The position numbers and the translations under genes were made by a program. From NCBI GenBank assembly GCA_949987705.1, contig OX465284.1, positions 107,801,163 through 107,865,162 of the forward strand: a stretch of DNA of 64,000 bases, in the 5' to 3' direction. This DNA comes from Thereva unica (lineage: Eukaryota > Arthropoda > Insecta > Diptera > Therevidae). Of this stretch, positions 23,900 through 35,900 are shown piece after piece (positions within the stretch are counted from its first letter, which is position 1; the number at the start of each line of letters is the position of its first letter). The notes beneath the pieces are model-generated. The model had not been told where the DNA came from. It ran no database searches and saw only the letters and a program-made list of their open reading frames with translations.

Positions 23900-25060
23900 T
23901 AAGCGTTCAATCATGTCCCACATTATAAGATACACATGCCATGAGTACTCTCCAATATTATCCTTGATCTCGACAGTCGCAAGCACTACAGATATCCTAA
24001 AACACAGACTGGTTTAAATTTCATTAAGACGCACGTTATCAGATGTAAATAACTGGCCTACCGATCTGGTAACCGTCAGTGCTTTGGAGAAAGTACCAGA
24101 CAATTTTACTAAGCCCATGTATCAAAAATGGTTCCGCTGTGGTGTGACGACAACCTAACTAGACTAAGTAGAGTGACCAGAGATGGGTATATTGACTGCT
24201 ACAGGAAAGGTTCATGACAGCTCTATAAAAACAGAATCCGTGAACATAAGAAAGCGATCCCAGCTACTAAACGCTGGAACTGGCAGAATATTGTCAGTCT
24301 ATCGAATGAACCAGAGATTCTACCAGACTAAGCAAGATCTGAGGTAAGGTGGAGTGCACCCGACTTTCCTCAAGACACTGCAGTTTCTGCTAACTATGCA
24401 TTTCTCCGAATGAATGGAAGATTCTCAAAAGGTCACCAATACAGGCTCCAGGGAAAACATTTCCTAGGCAGTCGACCACTGCTAATCCTATAAATCGGCC
24501 AAACCAGATGGTATTTTCGCTAAGATGGTACAGGAAACCAACGGACTAGCTTTCTCTTCGAAATTATATTCCACATGACCATAGTGAAGGTATTCTTTAT
24601 TCTTCTGAAAGAAGGGAAAAATAACATGACACAGCTGAAGATTTCCAGGCCGATAAGTCTCTCTTCTCCTCTCAAGTGGTCCAATATACAATATACATTA
24701 GCGACCTTCCTAAACATAGAAGGAGCTTTCTTTAATATAACGATTAAACCTAACCTAGAATCGCTATGGAGTTGGGTTGGAGGCAACGCTCGGCCGATGG
24801 ATAGCTAACATGCTGCAAACCAGAATCTTGGAAGGAGGGTTAGTAGGGGTAGGTACATCTCGGAGAGGAGTGCAAGGACTAAAGTTGTCGCATGTGACGC
24901 CCTATTAATTCTTGTTTCTGGTACGTAATGAACGAGATAATGGAGAGGAGTCTGACCAGCGTTAGCAGATGTGTCAAAGGCTGTGGTCTGTTTGCTGACC
25001 CTGTTAGCCAGAACTGATGCTGTTCACTAAAGAAACCAACTTTCATTTTTCCAAAATTGG
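23900..25060 (+). pseudogene. LOA/R1-like fragment: pre-RT linker and RT
   Basis: At about 24.15-24.35 kb one frame reads DDNLTRLSRVTRDGYIDCY and YKNRIREHKKAIPATKRWNW, the typical linker before RT (WW--L--LR---R ... Y---hREYKK-h--AKR--W). At 24.57-24.75 kb there is FFILLKEGKNNMTQLK, RPISLSS and LATFLNIEGAFFN, equivalent to RT motifs 0-A (IPK-GK ... FRPISLSS ... LDIEGAFNN). At 24.83-25.0 kb there is a damaged motif B and CVKGCGLFADPV, a broken FADD. Frameshifted throughout. Confidence 0.65.
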
Positions 25061-26443
25061 ACAGACCTACTAACCGTGTTTGACTATATTCTTGTATTCA
25101 CATAGCAAGGTGTGTTCAATCCAATTCCAGTTCCTCCGCTTGATTTCGTCGCCTATCCTTTCCTGGGCAGCACTGCGCTATAGTTCTTCTTTTGTAATTC
25201 TATCTTGCCAATGGATTTTTAGGATACGATGTAAGCATCTGTTGATGAAAACTTGAAGGCCCCTTGTGAGGTATAACTTTTTCTGATTGTTGTTGGCTTT
25301 TACCTATCTTCCTCATCTTCCCAGCAACTAGGCAGTCACATTCGCTCCTCGGTCACTCCTTACATAAAACTATCTCAAGTCTAATACTATTAACTTGAAC
25401 ATGGAAATTTGATTATTGTGTCTGCCGCCTGGTAACGTCACCTTGTGTATGTTCTTATAACCAAACTATGTGCTGCTAGCCAAAATTATAAAGGATTCGG
25501 TAAATTGGGTGAACAAAACATAAAAATTAAACCAAAATCGGAACGCCAAGACATTATGTTTTAAAGATTGTGGTCAACTAAGCTCCAAATTGCAGAAAAT
25601 AATTCAGCCAATTTGTCGACATTAAATCCTGTAAGCTTCGAACTGAACGTAAATAATAATTGAGCAAATAATATTGTTGGAAAGTTTCTCAGTTGAAGTC
25701 AGGAAGCAAATTAATTCAACTTCAAATGGTTCTTACTAATAAATACATAATATTTACCTGGAAGAAAATCGTTAGTTTGGTTGTGGTTGAAATAGTCTAG
25801 AAATTGGTCGGATGAAAATATTTTGGATAGATTTTGATGCAGGAGTACCTTTAGTATTCAACAAAACTCTTGTTTTGCAATTTCGAGTAAGATTTTTATG
25901 CAATTTCTACAATTCCAAGCCAATAAGTATTCAACAACATCTTGTTAGTATGGTTATGTAAAATATTTCCATTTTTACCTCAAAAACTATCCCTTCCCTA
26001 CCACTGGATAATTTCTCCCAGGATAACGCCCCAAAAATTACCAGATCACTTTAATCCGCGCATAAATTACATTAAAATTTTGCATAATGCACCCCCGACC
26101 CCCCTAAAGTGCGCAACACTATCTGATAAAGAAAATAGGGAGTTGAGGGAGGAAGGGCGTGTGTGGCACAGTCACTATAAACAGGATGCAATCCTCACAT
26201 AAAATAGGCAACTTATCATCCATTTTGCGTTCAGGTAGTGTGCTCGTGATGCGGAAGGAGGAAGCGCTTTTATTGACGTTTGAATAGGGTCACCTTAAGA
26301 GCTAAATGCATTCGGGAAATTCAATTTGAGCTTCCTTTGATTCTGAGCCCCTCGTAAGTAAGTTTGTCACAGAGAGCACAAGGGTGGTGTGCTGGTGCTA
26401 CCTATCTGTAAAAAAAGTATGCAATCTTATTAAGGGTATTTTT
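25061..26443. other. No gene seen
   Basis: AT-rich sequence between a retroelement fragment and the 3' end of otopetrin. Confidence 0.5.
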
Positions 26444-26449
26444 TTTATT
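26444..26449 (-). terminator. Candidate polyadenylation signal of otopetrin
   Basis: First AATAAA on the - strand after the otopetrin stop codon, about 395 bp downstream and within a T/A-rich tract. A nearer non-canonical site cannot be excluded. Confidence 0.35.
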
Positions 26450-26843
26450 CATTGTTGTTCATTATGGAAGTTTTTAATTTTTTACTTTTTTAATAATATG
26501 AAAATTAATGTTGTTTGGTTGTTAATGGCCTAGGAGTAGTAGCTTATGTACCTATACGAGTAGACCTACGCAATTCTAATTCTGTCGATGGGAGCCGTAA
26601 CTCGAAAATAGTTTTCTTTGATGGATTTAAATTTCGAAGGAGTAGAAAACTATGTAGAAAAGTTTGTTCCATTAAGCTCTCTTCATTACATTTTCCAAGA
26701 AGCTTAAACCATTCGAGATTTTAGACTCTTACTTATAATATCTAAATAAAAAATCACAATTTTTCAGGGTCTTACTTTACGAAATTTCTTCTAAATTCAC
26801 ATCTTTTAAATAAATAACAAATAACAATATTTTTCTATAAACT

Positions 26844-26979
26844 TTAATGTCCTTCTGGCTCATATGAATGCTTCCATATATCAACTAAACAAACAGACGA
26901 ATGAAATCTGTAGAACATAATCAGTGGCAATGTAATGTGATACAAGATACTCCAAACTGTGTATCCATAGAATTCATAT
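26844..26979 (-). CDS. Otop: Otopetrin coding exon 8 (terminal, segment 12)
   Basis: Residues 686-729, beginning YEFYGYTVWSILYHITLP and ending SYEPEGH before TAA at 26846-26844. The run ITLPLIMFYRFHSSVCLVDIW matches the conserved otopetrin C-terminus. Acceptor TTTTTCCAG completes the split Arg codon. Confidence 0.94.
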
Positions 26980-29900
26980 CTGGAAAAACAGAAATAATAT
27001 TAAATAAATAAATAAATAATAAATTATGTTCAAAACTAACCTTAAATCACCAGAAGTTGGCGTTTTAACTGAGAATGTGTAGTAAACCCATAGAGAAACA
27101 TTGGCAAAAATTAAGAAGGTGACAAATTCACGTCCAGGCTTCTTTTTCCTTAATGCTCTGGAGTTTGAGCATCGTCTCATTCCGTCTACTATAAAAGGAG
27201 TTTGTACAAGGACTTGGGCGACCTGGAAATAAATTATTCGGTTTTTAATATAGTTTCAATTTAAACATATTTTTTTATGTATGAAGTGGTTTTTTTAATG
27301 TGAAAAAATCACGCCTTCGATAAGGTATAATTTCTAGTAGAGCCCGTTCCATAAAACTAGAGTATCTCAAAATCGCGGTTTCCATACGCGGCAAGGTGTC
27401 CAATAGTCTCAAGTCCACATAAGCAAACAACGTTACCCTCTTTCTTTAAAAACCCGAATAACCGGCTCATTTATAATCTCAATCACAATTTCACATGCAC
27501 ACTTATTTCCCTTCTTTTATGGCGAGGGCTCTAGGAAGTTCCTTTTAAGGTGGGCAGTCACCTGTGGGATAAGGGGGCGAAACATGCCGTGTATGCAAAT
27601 ACGTTCGTGCCATAACTACTTGATCCGGTGGAAGAGCGGTCCTAATCTTCTCAACGTGGCCCTGGAAGCTGTCCGTTAAAAGGATTTACTCGGGCTGATC
27701 GAGTCTATTAAATCAATTTGTAATGTTATCGTCTTGAGGGCTGTAATGGCAGCTGGAAGCCAAGAAACAGACCCAGGCAGTCACCACTATTTCTAATTTT
27801 TTTGTAACCAGCAGAAACTTGACAGCACTAGCTCCATATCATCTAAGGAGAGCAGTCCTATCATCCAGAGTTACACGAATCCCAGAAGAAGAAAAGGGCG
27901 AACTCTAAGTTTCTGAACCCACCATAGAGCCAAGGTAAGAAAAGCCGAAGTGCAATTGTGGAGTCTCACGAAGCACACTCAAGCCCACCTTTCGTGAGCT
28001 CCTTCCCAATAGACCTAAAGCAGGAGAGCAGCCAGGAACCTGGGAAGCCCCAGTTGCCCGGGATCACCGTGGTACGTTTTTCAATGAATTCTGTTCGAAA
28101 GGTCAAGCCTAAGCGACAAGCCACTAGACATACTTCTACACTTGTTCAAGTGGTCTGTCCTACATATATGAGAAGGAAGAGTGACCAAGGTATTTCTAGA
28201 CCCAATTACAAACCAAAGAAGAATAAGTTTGATTTGAAAGTGAGAAAGGAATAGGTTAGGAGACTAGCGATGCTTGAGACCCGAGTAAAAATAAAAGATG
28301 GCCTTGCAACTGGCGAACACCGGCCACTTGGCTTTTTAACGGGCATATATTGGCCGTAGAGATTTTAACAATTTTAATGGGTTGTGGTTATACGGGCTTA
28401 CGATGGCTAAACTTCACCAAAAGATTGAAATGGCCGAGTACTGTATAGTACACGCGGGCATACGACGGCAAATTTGTGCGAATGCTCTTTATGGGAACTT
28501 GATCATTTTCGTACAATCATCCTATGGATTATCACAATTAAAGACTATTGATGCATTGAAATATTCGAATTCGAAGATATGAGTACCGGATTTCATGATA
28601 TTATTTTCAATAAATACGCGGAAATTTGTTGGGGAGCGAAAATTACACTTTCCACCAAATTGATTTTTTTAGTAGTTACATTGCGCCAATATGTATACAC
28701 TTAGAGTTTTGCTGGGTGTAGGAAGGCTCTTTTAAAAAATCGTTAGGTCGTCCTGTGTGTATAGTGTACGGCCATGCAGTCCCGCAAACAGACTTCTGAT
28801 TCCCGGCAGATGACTTTCGATGAGCTCTCTATTTCAAACAAGGTCGGTGTTCGCCCGTTGTAAGGCGATCTTTTTTTTGCACTCCGGGAAAAAGGTGATG
28901 AATGTCGAATGTTAAACGAGTTCGGAAATACTCAAGATTGTTCCACAGCCGACCGTAGTGTGGGCGAAAAGAAAAACTACGGCGTGTCTGCGTGAGCCGA
29001 GTTGGCCAGTCTTGCGGTGATGCGGAAAAAATATTGCCATACAGGCATAACAGCATTAATTTCAATGGAGCATTCAGAGCTGATACATTCGGTCTACTAC
29101 TGCTACATTCAATGAATTTATGAAACCAATAAGTTTGATGATGCGATGTTTTAGCTTGGCAAGCTACGCTAAAGAAGTTTTTGAACCGCCTGCCCAGATA
29201 AATGCGTTGTACCGCCAGACTTTCACATGAAGGTTCGTTGGTTGTTGGAAATGGCGAGCCGCACATACTTTGTGTTCACTTCCAATTAGCACATTAGCGC
29301 CTTTTTAATACCACTCACTCCCGTGACCACTAGGCTTATTATGGTTTTTAGATCCATTTTGTAATATTCAAGAACTGTGTCAAGTTCGTTAAAGTCCGGG
29401 TGTTACAATTGACCCCTGCGGAACACAGTCAGGTATATTGCGCGGCTTAGATTCAACGCCATACAATACTACATTGATTGAACGGCCTGAAAGAAAACTC
29501 GTAATCAAATTCCTTAGAAGTAAGTCGATACCAAATGCTCGGGTCAAGTTTACTAGAAGTCTCTTTTCGATCTATACCCGTACTACAAAAGTTTGTCCCT
29601 AATTTTTTTATTGGTTATTTTCTCCACTATTTTGGAATGAATAGAAGTAATTGTTGTTGGGCAGTAATTGTCTCTACGGTAAGATCTATGAGGTACGACA
29701 GCCCGAAAACTCAACCTTGAAAGACGCCCAGAGCGTATGGATGCCAAACTGGTTTACATAGGCTCAGAATCGCAACTGTTAGTGCAAACTGCTACAAGAG
29801 GTCAGAATCTGATCAAGTTTGTAGAGATGTTAAAGAAGAAGAAGATATGAACTGAAAAGTAGCTAGTTTCCAGGAGTCTGGAAAAACTTCGGATATGGTT

Positions 29901-32900
29901 GATAGACAACAAGTTTGCGCAGAGATTTAGCCAAAGCTAAGTCACATTTGTTAAGGAGCATGAGAAGTGGATTTATTGGCGTCAAGTTTTTTCCCTGCGT
30001 GGTGTGGTGTGACTATTACTCGTATTCGAAAAACAGTCACAAGCCCCAACGCTGTAACAGTTGAGTCACAGTTTTGCCAATGCGCAAACGATTAGAACAG
30101 ATATGAAAATTGTGACTGTATGACTAGTCACAATTTATGACTAGTCACAATTTATGACTAGTCACAATTTAAAATAGGGGTTGTTTTATGTATTTAAAAT
30201 GTATGTAATTACCTGTGTGATTATATTCAAAATATTAAGAACACTTCCATCCATTATAGCCGGGATCATGCTTAAAATCGCTTGGGCAAAAAAGGCTGGA
30301 ATTGCAATAAATAACAGAGCATCATCTAATTTAGACATTGGCATCGTATTAACGTCTAGTGTTGATGTTCTTGTATATCCAACTATTACAGCGACAATCA
30401 TTACCACTAAAACTACCAACTCAAAAATATAATCCAACATCAGACCGAAGCTGAAGTAGTCACTGTAAAAAATAAAATTTTTATTAAGGACATTGGATGT
30501 ATGTGGGTGGATTAGACTTACTTTTCGGATGTGGCAATAAAGAAAAGTATAATAAAACAAATTGTTACAACAACAAGGATTAGTCCAGTGAAGAGTCCTT
30601 TATTCGATCCATGGCAATCAGCATGGACTTCTAGTGTAGTTTTCACGTATGTTTCATGATCGTAAGTGTAGTCATACAAGTCACTGAATTCACTAGGTGC
30701 TCTCGATATTTCTATTTGGTCATCTTCTGAGTCAGAAATGCCATCGAGTGAAGGATCTGTGCTTCCGACAGGACAATTTTGAGTCTTTGTTTCTTCCGCG
30801 GTCTTAACATCTTTTTTCGGGCACTTGTTTATGTGAGAGTAAATCATAAACCAAACTCCAGCTGAAATTTTGTTTATAGAAATTATAATTCCAAAAAGTA
30901 AACCTCAAAATTACCTGACAATATACAAAACTCAATTATGAAAGGATATAGAAATGGTGAAAAATTCTGATAGATGTTATTCAGGGCTTCTGGTCCAGTA
31001 CACCCAGGCGCCATATAATACAGCCTAGGCGATACATTATTCTTCGAATCGGACAACAGCAGCGCCTCCTTAGTCTCGCAAACAATCTGGTACAACCAAA
31101 ACGCTATGGACGTACCAATCAAGTGCATGAACATAAACTTGGCCAATTTCGGATTCGTGTTGATAATCAAGTTGATGTGTTTGAATATAAAGATCAGCGT
31201 AAAAACACAAAATATCGGAAACAGTATTTCAAAGGCCAAAGAGATTCCGGACCCACAATTTTGCAATTTCTCATCGTTCGAAGTCAGATAGAAAATCTCA
31301 TAAGTTACCACTAGACTAGCGTGTATCAACAACCCAAAGCAGAACCAGGCTGCTCCTAGCTTAAGATACAGAAATTCACCATGACGCCCTCGCATGAAGC
31401 AATATCGATGCTGTAGTGGCTTTGATGATTCTGGTGTGTCTTCTGGTTGAGGATCTTTTTGCTGTAGGTCTTCTTCAACTGAATTCGTTTGAAGCTCAAT
31501 TGGTCCATCTTGTCCTTGTGTTGCTATCCGTTCAATGTAGATCGACAAACGTCTTTCACAGTCTTTCTCACGCTGCTTTGCTAGTCCTTTCATTTTGGAT
31601 ATGTGTCGACGGACGTCTATTAGGAGATATATAAGGTATGCGAAGGATGTGGTGATTAGGAATATCATGTAGTATTCGGCATAGTGGACGTCTGTGCTGA
31701 TTGCTGTTCCAACAAAGCTTATGAAGCCGAATACTATTAGGAATATTGTGTAGCTAATTGTTGTTGTTGCTGCTAGGAATTTTCTGGAAGATAAATAATA
31801 GTTTTTTAGATTTATTCAAAAAGCTTGTAAGAAATTGAAAGGAAAGCTAGGGCTTTGTTGTACAATCAACAGTTCGGTAATTGTGTGCAGAATTGGCAAA
31901 CAGCAAAGTCTATTCAAAGACGTAGTAGAGAGGACAGTGTAAGAGTCAAACACGCGGTTTTCATTCAATTTTGCTGACCTCCGCTGATCGAAAAGTAGGA
32001 TGGGTTCCTCGATTATTACGCTTACAGAAGGTGCTGGAGAGAGGCCAGGGAGTTTTGTTAAATAAGGAAGGCAAGAACGCAGAAAAGCTTTCTACGTGGA
32101 AGAAAAATATAAACTATTCTACGGAGTGAATTCGAACCACGAACCTCTGGGATGGTAGTCGGTCGCCTTAGCCCATAAACAAGGGCCGCCATGCAATGCA
32201 GTTAACACGAGAAAACATCCTGAATCAGATGAAGTATAGAAGTTGCACTGAAAGCCACCTACCAATAGCTTGAGGCTCAATAACACAGGAAAAAGTAAAG
32301 AAATGTTGGAAGAGATAGCTGAGGCGTACCGTAATGCCGTAAGGCGTTCAATCGGGAGATTAGAAGATAAAAACGAGGTGGATTTTAGTCCGAGTTAGTA
32401 TTAGTGCTTCTCGGTAGTAAGTTGCCCACCTTCTGACGCACTCGCGGGCACTTATGTAGCTAATGTATGGGGTAGGAGCAATCAAGCCAACGACAATCAA
32501 ACCCAAAAGTGGCTGGACATCAAGCTAACAAGTGCACCCAAAAAGTATCCTCACATCAAGCCAGCAAACGCCCTTATATCCTTTCTACCGCAACCCGATA
32601 GATACGGCCGCACTAAAATACGGTATCATAAAAGAACTGGAGTTTTATCCCAATAGCTGGTTCCGGAGCGATGAATGCAATGTATTTGGTTCAAAAAAAT
32701 TCCATGAGAGTAGTATAGCTGGGGGGCAATTCTGGTTCGGTGCAGTGAAAACGTGAAAACACTTTACACGTTTACACCTTTGTATGCGATTCTTATACCG
32801 TGCAAACCACTGTCAAAAACTTTGCACGTATAAAATTTTTTTACACCGTGAAATTTAGAGTGAAGTCGTGAAAAGTTTACACTTTAGATATGTAGGTACT

Positions 32901-35900
32901 AGTCCGGTCAAATTAGACCAAAAAATAGGTATGAAGGTACATTAATTCGCACCTACCTGAAAATTGGTAGGATTGTTCAAAGCACCGTTATAAATGAAAT
33001 CTAAAAAGTCCCCATCGATCCGGCACCTGGAACCTAGATTTACTCGGGGTCAAAGGTCACAAAAACGGGTTTTTTGCGATTTTCAGCAAAACGGTAACTT
33101 TTATCATAAAATAGTGTTTACAAAGTTTGTAGATTATGCCATTACCTACAAAAAAGGATCTTATACATTTTCCCGTACGAATTGTCATTCATGAGATATC
33201 GCCATTTTAAAGATTTACATAAAGCACTCATATCCCCTCACTTGCAACTTGTATGGCCAAATTGCCATTTACTTAAAATTTAATAACTTCTAGACCGATT
33301 ATAGTAGAGCAACGTAATTAGGCTCATCTTTTAGGTAAATGTGTATTCTTTTATGTGAAAGAAATAACAGAAACCTGAGTGACTCCGTTTAGAAGATATG
33401 TAGGTTCAAAGTATGAGCAAACTGCTGAAAAACGACAGTTTTTGTGACCTTTGACCCCGAGTAAATCTAGGTTCCAGGTGCCGGATCGATGGGGACTTTT
33501 TAGATTTCATTTATAACGGTGCTTTGAACAATCCTACCAATTTTCAGCTAGGTGCGAATTAATGTACCCTCGGATGTCTAAATTGACTGGACTATACCTA
33601 CTAGATTTGATAAACTGACACTTGCTAGTATAAAAATTCAATTCAGCCTTTATTCAGCATTAAGTTTACACGAATGCAACGAGAATCGCTTTTTCAGGTT
33701 GAGTGCAGTGATAAAGTGAAAAAAGGTGTGTAAAACGTCAAGTGTAAACTTTTTTTCACGTTTTCACTGCACCGAACCAGAATTGACTCCCTGGACCACT
33801 ATCAGGAGCGCGTTCAAAAACCTTACTATGGTTAACTATAGTAAACTTTTGCCGTTCAAAAACTCCGTGGTTAACTACAACATAACCACGAGCATAACTT
33901 TTTGGCGTTCAAAAACTCCCGTGGTTAACCATGGTGTAGTTAAATTTTAACCATGCTCGGGAGCATGGTTAGCGATAGTTAAGAAGAAGAAGAATAAAAA
34001 CAATTTTTTGACATTTATTTTAATGTTAATAATGAACAAATCAAAGTGGGATTTGTGCGATTATTTTAAATAAATAATTATTGGAAATAATTGAGGCAAA
34101 TAGCCGACACTACTTTGTGGAAAAAAATTTTAATTTTTCTTTACCACGTAGTTAACCACGGTGCGTTCAAAAACCTCCATGGTTAAACATAAACTTTCGT
34201 GGTTAAGTGAAGTGATGTAGCATAACCACAGCTTACCTCGTGGTTTACTATAGTAAGGTTTTTGAACGCGCTCCAGGTAATAACGTCGGATGTTAGCTTT
34301 AGGCAAGAACCTGCGTGGTAAGATTTTTTGTGGTGAGCTTTGAGCATGAGCGCCATCTGTGTGAAACTAGTTGAACTTAGTTAGTTAGTGTATCTTAAGT
34401 GGGCTTTCAAGCTCGGAAGGGGACTAATGGAACAGCAAAGTGATATCGATAGCTCGAAACGAATTAGGCCTCAAGTTATACTGAAACTCGTCAAACATGA
34501 TTGAAAAAGTCCAGTTAAAATATGCATCAATGTAAACAAAGTTAACCTTAAAATTTGCTGCTTCAGCATTTTTTTAGGCGCTCAGGTGCAACGCTATACA
34601 GACAACTACACAGATAGACAGTTAAATTGGATATCGAGTGAGATATTTATATATTTTGCATAAAACTATCAATGCTGAAAAAGGACGGCAGCTTTACAGA
34701 TGGAAACCTTCACAGATATACAATTATACAGGTATATAGCTATAGAAGAGGCGAAGGAAGAGGTCTGATTGGTATTTGTGATTTGGTCTGCCTGGTCTGT
34801 ATAATTGTCTATCTGTGCAGAGCTTTATCAATTTGGCTACGAAACATTATAACTATCCCGATAACCATGCGACAAAAACTACTACGACGGCAGTACCAGG
34901 CGTCCGGTAAAGAAGGAGTTGTAACATCCCCTAGGTGATTACCAGGCCTAATACACTTCACAAAGAACTTTATGTTTTATTCACAACCGAGTGATTCTGA
35001 CAAAAAACAATCGCTGAATTTCTAGCATCTCTTCACTTCTAATTATTTTGATTTTTAATGTAAAACGTCTCCACCTCTAACCTTCTGATACAGCTTCTAG
35101 AATACCTCAACTTAAGCATCGCTTAAGTTAAACTAGTCTGAGTAATCTAGATAACTCCCATGGCTTTCAACAGTAGTTATTATTAGATATTAGTATCAAG
35201 TAAGTTTTAAAACAAATGGGTTCTTAAGCCAAGGGGTAATTAAAGGGTAATAAAAGAGTAATAAAACATAGTATTATAAAAATCGACTTGACAAGTACAA
35301 GTTAAGGGGTTTTGAGGATGTGCTTATTATCTAAAAAATAAAAAAAATAAATGAAAGTGGCATGAAAAGATTCGTTAAAAATAGTGCTTTTCGTAGGGTC
35401 ATTTATATCCCAAGATGTGAGAACATAATTGGTCCCAACCGAGACTAGGGTAATTGATTTTTCGAAGGTGAAAGTGAGTAACAGACTAAGGGAAAGAACT
35501 TTTTTTTACTGTTAACAATATAAAGGAAGACTACGAGTGTTATCTTTTTGTTTAATGTAACCGAGATAGTAGGAGTATTACATCACATCGAATCAATTCC
35601 AACAATTCTACTATCTAATCTTTTTGCAATTGTTATTAACTACCGCTTGAAAGAAAGCCCCCTTTTATCCATTTCACAATTTTTACTGATGGCGTAATTT
35701 GTGTAAAACACGTTGTTTCACAGTCATCAGTCAGTCACAGTTACTAATTCTTGATAGGATTGCTAGAACCGCCTCGACTCCCCCTCATCTTCTTTTTTTG
35801 ACGGCTCTATACCGGAATCCGGTCGACCAAAACTCGACTCATCTTTAATAACAAGATTACCTGAACGAAAACGAACGATCCATTTCCATTGACTGGATTC

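Larger units (their letters stand above)
32900..33594. mobile_element. Long-armed MITE nested in the previous MITE
   Basis: Arms of roughly 180 bp: left from 32900 (TAGTCCGGTCAAATTAGAC), right inward from 33594 (TAGTCCAGTCAATTTAGAC). The stretch at 32936-33070 is nearly identical to the complement of 33433-33568. TAC flanks both ends (possible 3-bp target duplication). Each arm carries GGGTCAAAGGTCA. No open frame; probably mobilised by a transposase encoded elsewhere. Confidence 0.78.
32727..33785. mobile_element. MITE with 34-bp terminal inverted repeats (outer)
   Basis: Both ends begin CAATTCTGGTTCGGTGCAG and continue TGAAAACGTGAAAA: left 32727-32760, right 33785-33752, nearly perfect. 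Without the element inserted at 32900-33594 it would be about 360 bp with no coding capacity. Internal AT-rich sequence repeats GTGAAA/TTTACAC motifs. Target duplication is not clear. It lies in the 7-kb otopetrin intron. Confidence 0.75.

Noticed and set aside
24520..24786. 88-codon frame on the - strand
   Set aside because: Antisense of recognisable RT motifs on the + strand (RPISLSS, LATFLNIEGAF).
30119..30170. CRISPR-like direct repeats
   Set aside because: Units are contiguous with no unique spacers, and the window is eukaryotic.
30181..30432. 83-codon + strand frame
   Set aside because: Antisense shadow of otopetrin coding exon 6.
32125..32200. Functional tRNA gene
   Set aside because: B box present, but there is no acceptor-stem pairing or full cloverleaf, and the body continues as a repeat shared with 39.4 kb.
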